This document shows positions 15,209 to 23,665 of a stretch of DNA of 64,000 nt, piece by piece. The notes beneath the pieces are model-generated. The model saw only the letters and a program-made list of their open reading frames with translations. It did no database searches and had not been told where the DNA came from. This DNA comes from CAZBRS01 sp964494475. Its GTDB lineage: Bacteria; Myxococcota_A; UBA9042; CAZBRS01. A program made the translations under genes and the position numbers. Positions within the stretch are counted from its first letter, which is position 1; every line of letters starts with the position of its first letter. The DNA lies in assembly GCA_964494475.1 (NCBI GenBank), contig CAZBRS010000016.1, positions 30,149-94,148 on the forward strand. The letters run 5' to 3'.

Positions 15209-15982
15209 TCACCAGTTCACCACGCGCCCCTGACCCTGGGGCGCGAAGAGCGCTCGCTCGATCCCGTAGCAGTACTTCGAGAACCCGCGCTGCCAGAGCT
15301 CGGCGCGCTTCGTGATCTCGATGGCCCACCACGGCACGAGCGTCTCGGTCTTCACCTCGATGAGCACCATCGAGTCGGGCGCGCTCGTGGTGACCGGGTC
15401 GTCAGCGTAGCCAAGTTCGGGCTCGGGCGCAGCAAGATCCGTCGAGCCGAGCGCAGGCCGACAGCGCAGGCGCGTATCGAAGGTCAGCCTGCCGTAGTCG
15501 TCGAGCTCGCTGACCCAGGCCTCGCGGAAGTAGCGCACGTGCAGCACGGGGCGCACCGGGAACAGGCCAACGATGTCCTCGAACGTGCGCGGCCCCTGCA
15601 CGGAGACCGGGTCGCCCTCGGGCGCGGGCTGGGCCTCGAGCACGCCGGGCCAGGCCGAAGCGGGCACGCGGTGGCGGTTCTTCCAGATGATCTCGCCGTG
15701 CTTGTTCTTGACCTCGAGCCACAACCCCCCCGACGGGTCGGCGCCGTAGTACCGCATGCGGGGCTTGAAGCGACGGAGTCGGCGCGTCTTCACGTCGGTA
15801 TAGAAGCGCAGGTCGGGCGTATCGAGGTAGATGTTGTTCACCGTGTAGCCGCCCTGGGCCGCGTTGGTGTGCGAATCGGGCGCCATGAACGGGCGAATGA
15901 ACTCGCGCACGATCTCGGCCTGCGCGGGCGTGACCAGGTACTTGCGCTCGTAGCGCCGGATCTTGTTGAGATCGACGCTCAT
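15209..15982 (-). CDS. VTC-domain polyphosphate polymerase
   Basis: 257 residues with no signal peptide or membrane helix, so cytoplasmic. The tunnel residues of the VTC catalytic domain are easy to find: RYERKYLVT at the start, NIYLDTPDLRFY, the basic FKPRMRYYG, LEVKNKHG with a following KNRHR, FDTRLRCR, the acidic LIEVKTE and a final FSKYCYG. Yeast Vtc4 uses these to polymerise ATP gamma-phosphate into polyphosphate while translocating it. Its ATG overlaps the TolC-like gene stop (ATGA), and CotH follows 17 bp later. Together with DUF4956 it forms the recurrent CotH/VTC/DUF4956 group. Polymerase activity is a strong prediction; where the chain goes is unknown. Confidence 0.88.
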   Translation of the reverse strand: MSVDLNKIRRYERKYLVTPAQAEIVREFIRPFMAPDSHTNAAQGGYTVNNIYLDTPDLRFYTDVKTRRLRRFKPRMRYYGADPSGGLWLEVKNKHGEIIWKNRHRVPASAWPGVLEAQPAPEGDPVSVQGPRTFEDIVGLFPVRPVLHVRYFREAWVSELDDYGRLTFDTRLRCRPALGSTDLAAPEPELGYADDPVTTSAPDSMVLIEVKTETLVPWWAIEITKRAELWQRGFSKYCYGIERALFAPQGQGRVVNW

Positions 15983-17304
15983 GGTCCCGTCGCGCCGAGG
16001 ACGAGCGCGTCGGCGTCGACCACGCCCACCGCGAGCATGAGCTCGGTCAGGGCCTCGGCCAACTCGAAGCGCTTGTTGCACACGATCTCGCGGGCGTCCT
16101 GGATGGCCAACTGCAGCTCGAGCACCTCGTCGGACGGGAGCGTGCCGTGGGCCGTGGCGCCCGCGATGATGGCCTCGGCGCTCGCGACCAGCGCCTCGGC
16201 GTCGGCCGTCGAGAGCTGCCAGTCGAGCAGCGCGTCGCGCCAGGCCGCGTACCGATCCTGGATCTCGGTCTCGAGGCGCTCGGCGAGCGCCGCCGAGCGG
16301 GTCTCCTTGCGGGCCACCTCGAGCTCGGTGGCGCGGATGGCGCCGGTGTTCCAGTCGAACAGGGGCAACGAGATCCCGAACGACAACTCGACCCAGTCGG
16401 CGCCCTGGCCGGCGTAGTCGAGGTGGTAGTCGACCTCCACGAAGGTCGGCCACGGCAGGCGCTTGAAGCGCTCGGCCGTGTACTGGGCCGCCGCGAGCTC
16501 CTTGCGCTGGTGCACCAGATCGCCTTCGGGGCGGCTCCGGAAGCCCACGCGCTGCAGGTCGTCGAGCGCGGCCAGGCGCTCGGGGAGAGCCTCGGCGCTC
16601 ACCACGGGCAACTCGTCGAGCGCCAGCCCCACGCGGCGGACCAGGTCGCGGCGCGTCTCGTTGCGCTTCTGCACCAGACGCGAGAGCTCGCTGCGCGACT
16701 CGCCGTGGCGCAGCCGGGCCTTGGCGAAATAGACGATGGAGCGCTGGCCCAGGTTCTTCATGCGCTCGACCAGATCGAGTCGCCGGGTCTCGAGCTCGAG
16801 GCGCTCGGTTCGAATGCGCACCAGTTGCTCGATCAGGATCAACTCGGCGTAGGTGTGCCGAACGCGCGCCGCGGCCTCGAGCCGGGCCCGTGCCGCCTCG
16901 ACGCGCGCTTCGGTGACGTCGAGATCGGCCTCGGCCTCGGATTCGCGCAGGTCGCCGAGCCGGGGCGGTTGCCAACGCAGCCCCACCGAGAGCTCGTCGA
17001 AGCGGTCACGCAGGTACTCGCTGGAGATATCGCGCACCCGCAGCGTGGGGTTCTTGAGCACACCCGCCGACTCGCGCCGACGAGCAGCCACGGCCACATC
17101 GTTCTCGAGGGCCTCCACCTGGCGGCTGTTCGCGAGGGCTCGCGCGACGGCGTCCTTCTCCGAGAGGCGGGTGCCGAGCCCGTCGTCGACCACCGGCAGC
17201 AGGTCGCGCCACGAGGTCGGGGACTCGGCGCGAAGCGGCGCCGCCCCCAGCCAGGCGAGCGCCGCGAGCCCGATCGCCATGGCGCGACCGGCACCAAGGC
17301 TCAT
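15979..17304 (-). CDS. TolC-family outer-membrane efflux protein
   Basis: 441 residues with a signal peptide (AIGLAALAWLGAAPLRA|ES). The rest is a TolC-type repeat: long amphipathic coiled-coil helices rich in Arg/Glu/Ala (about 50-200 and 270-440) broken by short beta segments such as LKNPTLRVRD and VELSFGISLPLFDW. The PLFDWNTG turn is characteristic of outer-membrane factors. It is ATGA-coupled both to the membrane-fusion gene upstream and to the VTC gene downstream, so it belongs to this cluster and not to a free-standing drug pump. No ABC, RND or MFS transporter is present in the cluster, so the inner-membrane energy source may be DUF4956 or may lie elsewhere. Confidence 0.87.
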   Translation of the reverse strand: MSLGAGRAMAIGLAALAWLGAAPLRAESPTSWRDLLPVVDDGLGTRLSEKDAVARALANSRQVEALENDVAVAARRRESAGVLKNPTLRVRDISSEYLRDRFDELSVGLRWQPPRLGDLRESEAEADLDVTEARVEAARARLEAAARVRHTYAELILIEQLVRIRTERLELETRRLDLVERMKNLGQRSIVYFAKARLRHGESRSELSRLVQKRNETRRDLVRRVGLALDELPVVSAEALPERLAALDDLQRVGFRSRPEGDLVHQRKELAAAQYTAERFKRLPWPTFVEVDYHLDYAGQGADWVELSFGISLPLFDWNTGAIRATELEVARKETRSAALAERLETEIQDRYAAWRDALLDWQLSTADAEALVASAEAIIAGATAHGTLPSDEVLELQLAIQDAREIVCNKRFELAEALTELMLAVGVVDADALVLGATGP

Positions 17305-19316
17305 TTCGGCACGTCCACGTCGACGATCCGGCCCGGCGCTCCCGGGCCCTCGTCGAACACGACGGTCGCGCGCAGGCCGCGGACGGCCAGGCCCTCGGGC
17401 TTCATCCCGGGCCAGCGCTGGAGGACGCGCGCCGCGTACCCGCCGTCGACCGGCTCGAGCAGCACGAGCTTGCCCTCCTGCTCGGCCTCGGGGGCCTCGG
17501 GCACCGTGGACAGGGCGAAGAGACGCCCCCCTTCATCGAACGCCAGGTCCGAGAACGCCGCGCGCCGCCCCGCCACGACCCCGAGGTCGACCGGGCCCTG
17601 CGCCGTCAACTGGCCGGGGGCCAACGCGCCCGTGGCCAGCAGGCCGGCGACGTCGGTGAGCCTCCAGAGCCAGGCGCCCCCGGCCGCCGCGGGCTGCTTC
17701 AATCCGAGGAGGAGCGTCCCGTCGCGCCAGGCCGCGGCCTCGAGGTTCAGCGTGCGGCCGGCCTCGGGCTGGTCGGGGTCGAGGCCCAGGGCGCGAGCCT
17801 GATCGGGGGGCAGCGCAGCCAGCAGGGGCCAGAGCGCCACTTGCGACACCAGAACGACGCGCTCGCCGTCGACACGAACCTTCAGCAGCACCTGGCGGGC
17901 CGCCGGACGCTTGCCCTTGCTGTTCACCGACTGGGAGGCCACGAGGTAGTACTCGCCGGGCGCCCCCGGAGTGACCGCTTCGAGGTCGTTCACCGCCTCG
18001 AGCCCCTCGATGGCCAGGGGCTCGGAGGCCACCCGACCCTCGGCCGACATCGCGAACACCCAGGGGCGGTGCGCCTTCGTGCCGCCGCGCCGACCCGTGT
18101 CGTCGCTGACGACCAGCAGGCGCGCGCCATCGGGCAGCCAGGCGATGCCCGACGGCTCGAAGCGGGTGCGCCCGGCCAGGGCCTCGGGGACCTCGAGGGG
18201 CCGCAGGGCCCCGCCGGGGAGCGCCTCGCGGGCCGGCTCGCGGGCCTGCACCTCGGCCACGGGCGCGACCCAGCTCTTCTCGTCGCCGAAGCGCACGCGC
18301 ACGGATTCACCGGGACGAAGCTCGTTCGGCTGGATCAGCTCGACCCGCAGGCGCTGGGCCCACGCGATCTGGCCCCGGAACATGAGGCGCTCGGGGATGG
18401 GCAGGTAGCCGGGGTAGACGAACGAGATGGTGCCGACCGCCAGAGGCCCGGCGGGGCGCTTCGAGATGACCACGACGTGCTGGCCCACCCGGGCCTCGGA
18501 GTCGTGGGACTCGGGCAAGTACACGTCGACGTAGCGCGCCACGACGGCCTGCACCGTGATGACGGGCAGGAAGGCCTCGACGGTGTCGCCCGGCCGCGCC
18601 AGCACCTCGACCACGTAGCCGTCGGCGGGCGCCACCACCTCGCGGAACTTGCGCCGCTCGGCCAGGGTCACCAGCTCTCGGCGGATCTCCTCGACGCGCT
18701 CGAAGCGATCGGCCGCCAGGGACGTGGTCAGCACCTCGAGATCGGGGGGCGCTTCGTCGTCGGAGGACCCCTCCGTGCTCTTCATCTGGTTCGCGATCGA
18801 ACGCGCGTACTCGAGCAAACCCCGCCGGCGAATGACCAACTCCGCCAGCTCGCGCGAGTGCCCCAGCCCCGCCGACTCGGCCTCTTCGAGGCGTTGGATC
18901 TCCTTCTCGACGCCGGCGAGCTCGCCCAGCCGAGACCGCCACTCGGCCCGGCGCTCGGCGATGCCCGCGCGCCGCTCGGCGGTCTGCATCTCGAGGCGGC
19001 CCAGGTCGACGCGCACGCGCTCGCGGTCGGCCGCGATGAGGATGTTCAGGGACTCGAGCTCCTCGTTGAGCCGAGCCTCGTCGGCGTCGAGGTCGTCGTC
19101 GCTGAGCCGCGCCAGCACCTGCCCCTCGGTGACCTTGGCGCCGATGTCGGACAGCACGACGCGCACCACCCCGTCTTCGCGGGCGCCGACCTGGTGCACG
19201 TGCGTCTCGACGATGCCGATGAGGTCGGACTCGACGTGCCAGTAGAAGTAGAGGGCCCCGGCGCCGAGCGCGGCCAGCAGCCAGAAGAGGCCGAACGCGT
19301 GGGATCGCTTCAACAT
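17301..19316 (-). CDS. HlyD-type membrane-fusion protein fused to a C-terminal beta-propeller
   Basis: 671 residues. One N-terminal membrane helix (about 7-26). A biotinyl-lipoyl half appears at HQVGAREDGVVRVV...GAKVTEGQVLARL, then a coiled coil (about 75-215), the matching half APADGYVVEVLARPGDTV, and HlyD barrel segments to about 345. This is a complete periplasmic adaptor. The remaining 310 residues are extra: repeated strands such as GIAWLPDGARLLVVSDD, NLEAAAWRDGTLLLGLKQP, FSDLAFDEGGRLFALS and MKPEGLAVRGL. They resemble an esterase/phytase-like (DUF3616-type) beta-propeller. Such a fusion is unusual and would place a binding or phosphoesterase domain beside the channel. ATGA-coupled to the TolC-like gene. 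Confidence 0.85.
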   Translation of the reverse strand: MLKRSHAFGLFWLLAALGAGALYFYWHVESDLIGIVETHVHQVGAREDGVVRVVLSDIGAKVTEGQVLARLSDDDLDADEARLNEELESLNILIAADRERVRVDLGRLEMQTAERRAGIAERRAEWRSRLGELAGVEKEIQRLEEAESAGLGHSRELAELVIRRRGLLEYARSIANQMKSTEGSSDDEAPPDLEVLTTSLAADRFERVEEIRRELVTLAERRKFREVVAPADGYVVEVLARPGDTVEAFLPVITVQAVVARYVDVYLPESHDSEARVGQHVVVISKRPAGPLAVGTISFVYPGYLPIPERLMFRGQIAWAQRLRVELIQPNELRPGESVRVRFGDEKSWVAPVAEVQAREPAREALPGGALRPLEVPEALAGRTRFEPSGIAWLPDGARLLVVSDDTGRRGGTKAHRPWVFAMSAEGRVASEPLAIEGLEAVNDLEAVTPGAPGEYYLVASQSVNSKGKRPAARQVLLKVRVDGERVVLVSQVALWPLLAALPPDQARALGLDPDQPEAGRTLNLEAAAWRDGTLLLGLKQPAAAGGAWLWRLTDVAGLLATGALAPGQLTAQGPVDLGVVAGRRAAFSDLAFDEGGRLFALSTVPEAPEAEQEGKLVLLEPVDGGYAARVLQRWPGMKPEGLAVRGLRATVVFDEGPGAPGRIVDVDVPK

Positions 19317-19325
19317 GGCGTCTCC

Positions 19326-20006
19326 CTACAGCTCGACCGTGGTGTTCTGGTTCATGTAGGTGAGGCCGCGCACCCCCTCGACGCGGCGCAGCGCCTCGAT
19401 CAGCTTGCGCGGGCCCTCGTCGTCGCCGAAGGCCACCTGGTAGGCGTACTCGACGGCCTCGCCCTGGGCCACGTTGCGCAGGGTGACCAGGGCGAACGTG
19501 CGCGGCCCCTCCTTGAAGATGGTGGCCAGTCGATCGGAGGTGGCCGGCGCCGAGGGCGCCTGGAAGCGCACCAGCCCGTCGAAGCGGTTGCGCTCGCCGA
19601 AGGTGGAGCGGGAGAGCACGACCGCGACCCCCGAGAAGAACAGGCAGCCGAACACGGCCACGAAGTAGCTCTGCACGCCCGAGGCGACGCCCATGCCCAT
19701 GGCCGCGAACACGAAGACCAGGTCGCGGGGATCGCGGATGTTGGTGCGAAAGCGTACGACCGCCAGCGAGCCCACGATGCCGATGCCGCGCGCCACGTTG
19801 TCGCCGATGGCGATCATCAGCAGGCACGCGATCAGCGAGCCGAGCACCATGCTCTGCACCATCCCGCGAGACCACGACATGCCCTGGAAGGTGCGCTGGT
19901 AGGCGATGGCCACGACGCTCGAGGACAGGAAGGCCATCAGGAACGACAACACCACGGTGTGCCATTCCAGGCGGGTAGCGCCGAAGCTGAACAACAGGGC
20001 GTCCAT
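19326..20006 (-). CDS. DUF4956 membrane protein, first gene of the CotH/VTC cluster
   Basis: 226 residues. Several membrane helices occupy the N-terminal two thirds (about 15-35, 50-70, 90-125). The DUF4956 signature GIGIVGSLAVVRFRTNIRDPRD sits between them, followed by FVFAAMGMGVASG. The C-terminal 80 residues are a soluble alpha/beta domain ending MNQNTTVEL. DUF4956 is MgtC-like in topology and is regularly found beside VTC and CotH genes; its activity is unknown. Here it is the first gene, 9 bp before the membrane-fusion gene. A GGGGGA precedes the ATG. In the proposed machine it is the only multi-spanning inner-membrane component and so the candidate translocator, which is inference. Confidence 0.87.
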   Translation of the reverse strand: MDALLFSFGATRLEWHTVVLSFLMAFLSSSVVAIAYQRTFQGMSWSRGMVQSMVLGSLIACLLMIAIGDNVARGIGIVGSLAVVRFRTNIRDPRDLVFVFAAMGMGVASGVQSYFVAVFGCLFFSGVAVVLSRSTFGERNRFDGLVRFQAPSAPATSDRLATIFKEGPRTFALVTLRNVAQGEAVEYAYQVAFGDDEGPRKLIEALRRVEGVRGLTYMNQNTTVEL

Positions 20007-20048
20007 CGATCCCCCGAATGCCGGTGCGCGAAGGGAGGGGCGTGCAGG

Positions 20049-20054
20049 TTTATA
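20049..20054 (-). promoter_or_regulatory. Candidate -10 box (TATAAA) for the CotH/VTC operon
   Basis: On the minus strand TATAAA matches five of six -10 consensus bases, 43 bp before the DUF4956 ATG, in a short AT-richer stretch of an otherwise GC-rich gap (20007-20074). No good -35 is seen at 16-18 bp, so an activator or another sigma factor may be involved. Confidence 0.35.
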
Positions 20055-20074
20055 GCACTTCTTTGGACGAGCGG

Positions 20075-21139
20075 CTAGGGAACCAGGGCAAAGCAGTAGA
20101 AGCCCCCGTAACCGCCCCCCGCACCGACGGTCTTCAGGCTCTGGTCGCCGGCGCCGTTCTCGACCAGGTTGATGCCGGCCTTGCAGCCGGCCTCGGTCAG
20201 GGCCGACATCCAGTTGGCCATGTCCTTGTCGTCACCGGGCCCGGGCGGAGCCGCCATGGTCTCGCCGCCGCCCCCGCCGCCGGGGCCCGTGGTGGTGGGC
20301 CACGAGTGCCCGACGCGCGGCTTGCCCTCGGTCGTGGTGTTGCCGGTGGCCGCCGTCCAGTCCTTGCAGGTGGCCGTGGCGCCGTAGAGCTTGCCCAGCT
20401 TGTTCGAGCCCGTGAGCATGTCGTGGTTGTCGACCTTGGGCTGGGTCGGATCGGGCTGGTGGTTGGGCACGCCCCACTCGTTGGGGAAGTCGTTCTTGAT
20501 GGCCGCGTGCGCGCTCTGGGGTCGGTCGTACAGCAGCTCGGCCTTGTCGTTGGCGAACAGGCGGCCCAGCCGATCGTACCAGGGCCCCTCGCCGATGCGG
20601 TCGATGGCGTTCACCGGGGCGCCGGAGCCGTCGTCGGCGGCCGACAGGAAGGCGCGCCACTCCTTGGCCGACGAGCCGGGCTGGCTCAACTCGGCGATGG
20701 TGGCGCAGATCTTGTCGGCGCCCCGCAGGCCCGCGCCCGCGCCCGTCTCGCCGAACGTCAGATCGCCGCCGAAGCCCTGCGAGTTGCCGGAGAGTTGCAC
20801 GAGCGACGCCAGGCTGGTCACGAAGAAGCTGAAGTGCTCCAACTCGACCGCGTCGAGGAGGATCAACCCCTCCGGACCGGCGACGTCGGGGCCGGCCTCG
20901 TGCCCACCGGTGTTCGCGACGTCGGCGGCGCCGGGGTCGGAGCCGAGGTGGGTGTCCACGACGCTCGACGCGTCCGGGTCCACGAACCCGACGTCCTTGG
21001 CCGGGTTCGCGCCGTCGTCGTCCGATCCGGTGCCGAGGTCATCGCCGCCGACCGCGTTGGTCTCGGCGACGCACGCTGTCGCCAGGGCCAGCAGGAGAGC
21101 GGTCGACAGAGCGAGCACGAAGAAACGCGTCCGAGGCAT
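20075..21139 (-). CDS. Lipoprotein with lectin/endostatin-like (DUF1554-like) domain
   Basis: 354 residues. A lipoprotein signal (LLLALATAC|VAE) is followed by an Asp-rich linker to about residue 95. The C-terminal domain opens with FFVTSLASL and continues GAGAGLRGADKICATIAE, EWRAFLSA, NAIDRIGEGPWYDRLGRLFA, then CKDWTAATG and a final GFYCFALVP. The order (GADxIC, W.A.LS, I.R...W.D..G, C..WT..., C) is that of DUF1554/endostatin-like proteins, C-type-lectin-related folds common in myxobacterial surface proteins. A Gly-rich loop (about 285-300) interrupts it. Adhesion or glycan binding is suggested but not shown. AAGGAG lies 7-8 bases before the ATG. Confidence 0.7.
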   Translation of the reverse strand: MPRTRFFVLALSTALLLALATACVAETNAVGGDDLGTGSDDDGANPAKDVGFVDPDASSVVDTHLGSDPGAADVANTGGHEAGPDVAGPEGLILLDAVELEHFSFFVTSLASLVQLSGNSQGFGGDLTFGETGAGAGLRGADKICATIAELSQPGSSAKEWRAFLSAADDGSGAPVNAIDRIGEGPWYDRLGRLFANDKAELLYDRPQSAHAAIKNDFPNEWGVPNHQPDPTQPKVDNHDMLTGSNKLGKLYGATATCKDWTAATGNTTTEGKPRVGHSWPTTTGPGGGGGGETMAAPPGPGDDKDMANWMSALTEAGCKAGINLVENGAGDQSLKTVGAGGGYGGFYCFALVP

Positions 21140-21163
21140 GGTCCTGCTCCTTGGCGTGAAGAA

Positions 21164-22195
21164 TCATCGACAAGACAGGTCGTCGCGACAGGTCTGGCCG
21201 TCGGGACAATCCGTGTCGTCGGTGCACGACACCAGCCCCGGGATCTCGACGGCCCGCACGGCCTCCGTGGAGACGACCAGATCGACCCGTCCGAGGGGCA
21301 GGGTCACGGAATCGGAGGTCCAACGCAAGAGCGAGATCGTGGGGAACCCGGCGACGCCGAGGGCCTTCAGCTCGTCGACGAGCGTCGCGGGGATGACGAG
21401 CGCGCCGCTGTCGTCGACGTCGCAGTCGACGCGACCCTTGTAGCCCCCGTGGTGCGCGATCTCGAGCGACACGAGCACGCGCGAGGCCCCCGTCGACCCC
21501 GCCGGGGCCCAGGCTACGGGCAGCGCCTGCCCGTCGGTCAGCACGAACGACGCGGTCGTCACCGCCAGGGGCGCGATGCCGACGGCCTGCAGCGCGAAGC
21601 CCGGCACGGCCCCGGCGCCGGCGGCCTCGACCTCGAGCACGTCGCCCTCGGCGAAGCCGGGGAACGCGAGGTCGACGCCCGAGGGCTGGTAGTTGCCGGC
21701 CAGCGGCTTCATCTCGAAGCCCTCGGCGCCGTCGACCGTGTGCACGCCGCTCACGCTGACGAGGCCGACGGACACCGGCGTCGGGTAGGCGAGGCAGACC
21801 CCGTCCTCGACGCACGCGTCGGCGCCAGGGCACGCCTCGCAAAACGGCGAGCGCGGCTTGTAGAGCGTGCACGGACCGTCGGTCCGGTCCTCTTCCCACA
21901 CGATCAACGAGGGCGAGGGGCCGTCGCTCACGAGCCCGATCACCCAGGTGTAGGTGTCGTACAGCGTGATCTGGAAGGCGCCGACCAGTTCGTCGGGATC
22001 GCGGTCGGCAACCTCGTCGAGAGGAGCAACGTCGATGGACGCAACGTCAGGGGCGACGCCCTCGTCGCGAACATCGACCGGGGGGTTCGTGTCCGCCTCG
22101 GCGACGGCGCCGTCACCCGCCGAGCAGGAGCAGGCCAGCAGGAGCCATCCGGCGACGGGCACCGCGCGCGAGAGGAACGCTCGAACCATCGCCAT
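21164..22195 (-). CDS. Lipoprotein, paralogue of 34591
   Basis: 343 residues from the ATG at 22195, chosen because GGGGAG lies 7 bases upstream; ATGs at 22189 and 22210 are alternatives. Lipoprotein signal (VAGWLLLAC|SCSAG) with a Cys-Ser-Cys at the lipobox, then an Asp/Val linker. The body shares with the 34591 protein a PC.L...PFC block with CPG...C, a VSV.G segment, a FAPG/FAEGD turn, LAxPG(F)ALQ and a final CDV region before LRWTSDSV. Immunoglobulin-like beta strands seem likely in the second half. The last residues contain DTDCPDGQTCRDD, a small Cys loop. Function unknown. It lies 24 bp behind the lectin-like lipoprotein start. Confidence 0.72.
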   Translation of the reverse strand: MAMVRAFLSRAVPVAGWLLLACSCSAGDGAVAEADTNPPVDVRDEGVAPDVASIDVAPLDEVADRDPDELVGAFQITLYDTYTWVIGLVSDGPSPSLIVWEEDRTDGPCTLYKPRSPFCEACPGADACVEDGVCLAYPTPVSVGLVSVSGVHTVDGAEGFEMKPLAGNYQPSGVDLAFPGFAEGDVLEVEAAGAGAVPGFALQAVGIAPLAVTTASFVLTDGQALPVAWAPAGSTGASRVLVSLEIAHHGGYKGRVDCDVDDSGALVIPATLVDELKALGVAGFPTISLLRWTSDSVTLPLGRVDLVVSTEAVRAVEIPGLVSCTDDTDCPDGQTCRDDLSCR

Positions 22196-22294
22196 CCTGT
22201 CACTCCCCATCCGGCCCGCGTCCTGCCCATGAATGTTGCCGACCGACCCGAACCTTCGCTCGATTCCACCCGGCCACACGGGCGCAACACTTCT

Positions 22295-23665
22295 TCACGC
22301 CCGGGGCAGGTCGAGGCGAACGATCAGCCCGCCCCCCTCGCGGCGCAGGGCCGAGATGGCGCCTCCGTGGGCCTCGACGACCCGGCGGCAGAGCGCGAGC
22401 CCCAGACCGAGCCCCCCGGCGTAGCGCGCGCGGGCCTGCTCGGAGCGGAAGAAGGGCTCGAACAGGCGCGCGAGATCGACCTCGTCGACGCCGGGGCCCC
22501 GATCGCGCACCTCGACCACCAGCCGGCCGGGCGACGACGTCGCGGCCACCTCGATGGGCGCCGAGGCCCCAGCGTAGCGCGCGGCGTTCTCGAGCAGGTT
22601 GTCGAGCACGCGGCGCAGCAGCACCGGATCGGCGTCGAGCTCCACGGCTTCGCCGGGCAGCTCGCACGTGACCTCGTGCGCGGGTCGCTCGCGGGCGAAC
22701 CGTTCGAGCGCCTGCGACACGATCCGGTCGAGGGGCAGCCGCTGCCGTTCGAGGTGGGGCACCCCCGCGGATCCGGGCTCGGTCGCCAGGTCGAGGCGGG
22801 CCGTCAGCAGCACGTCCTCCAGCAGGCGATTCAGCTCGGCCACGTCGCCGCGAATGCCCTCCAGATGCCGACGGAGGACCTCGGCCCCTGCGTCGTCCTC
22901 GTCGCACAGCTCGAGCGCCACGGCCACGCGCGCCAGGGGGGTACGGATCTCGTGCGACACGTTCGCGAGCAGCTCGCGCTCGCGTCGGACGAGGATCTGC
23001 AACCGCTCGGCCATCTCGTCGAAGGCCTTCGCCAGGGCCGCGATCTCGTCACCGCCCGTCAACCCCGTGCGGGCCGAGAGATCTCCGCGACCCAGCGCGT
23101 TGACGGCCCGCGTGATGCGAGCGAGGGGACCGGCGATGGTGCGCGCCAGCAGGAAGACACCCAGGCAGAGGAAGGCCAGCGTGATCACGAGCGTCGGCAC
23201 CAGGCGCCCGCCGGCGGGGGGACGATGGGGGGGCACGACCAGCAGGAAGGCCGCGCCACCGCGGCACGCCATGGGCGCGACCAGCACCGGTCGACCGTCG
23301 ACGCGCTGCGCGACCACACGCGGGTGGCCGAGCTCCCCCGCGTCCGCGGGGAGCGAAAGGTCGGCGACGTGCGGACCCGCGGCGGCGAGCCTGGTCCCGT
23401 CGGCCGCGAAGACCGCCAGGCTGTCGCCCAGCACGGACGTGAGCTCGTCGAGGTGGCGCTGGAGCCGATCGATCGAGGTCGCGCAGTCGGGCTCGAGCAG
23501 CCGCGCGTACCGCGAGGGGATGTCGAAGAAGGGCGGCGGGTCGCTGAGCACTCGCGTGACGAGCCCCACGGTCGCCGCCGTGGCCGCGGCCACGCCGAGC
23601 CCGTAGAGCAGCACGCGCCAGAACAGCCGGGAGCCCGGCCAGAGGCGCTCACGCAGGTCGTTCAT
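22295..23665 (-). CDS. Sensor histidine kinase
   Basis: 456 residues. Membrane helices at about 18-38 and 155-175 enclose a 115-residue periplasmic sensor. HAMP follows (ARTIAGPLARIT to about 225). The dimerisation/phospho-acceptor box is LLANVSHEIRTPL with His238. The catalytic domain has LDNLLENAARYAG (N box), RDRGPGVD (G1), FEPFFRSE (F) and GGLGLGLALCRRVV (G2). All elements for autophosphorylation are intact. The start overlaps the response-regulator gene by 17 bp, so the pair is translated together. It ends the MacA/MacB/TolC operon, so it probably controls that efflux system. The ligand is not predictable. Confidence 0.95.
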   Translation of the reverse strand: MNDLRERLWPGSRLFWRVLLYGLGVAAATAATVGLVTRVLSDPPPFFDIPSRYARLLEPDCATSIDRLQRHLDELTSVLGDSLAVFAADGTRLAAAGPHVADLSLPADAGELGHPRVVAQRVDGRPVLVAPMACRGGAAFLLVVPPHRPPAGGRLVPTLVITLAFLCLGVFLLARTIAGPLARITRAVNALGRGDLSARTGLTGGDEIAALAKAFDEMAERLQILVRRERELLANVSHEIRTPLARVAVALELCDEDDAGAEVLRRHLEGIRGDVAELNRLLEDVLLTARLDLATEPGSAGVPHLERQRLPLDRIVSQALERFARERPAHEVTCELPGEAVELDADPVLLRRVLDNLLENAARYAGASAPIEVAATSSPGRLVVEVRDRGPGVDEVDLARLFEPFFRSEQARARYAGGLGLGLALCRRVVEAHGGAISALRREGGGLIVRLDLPRA

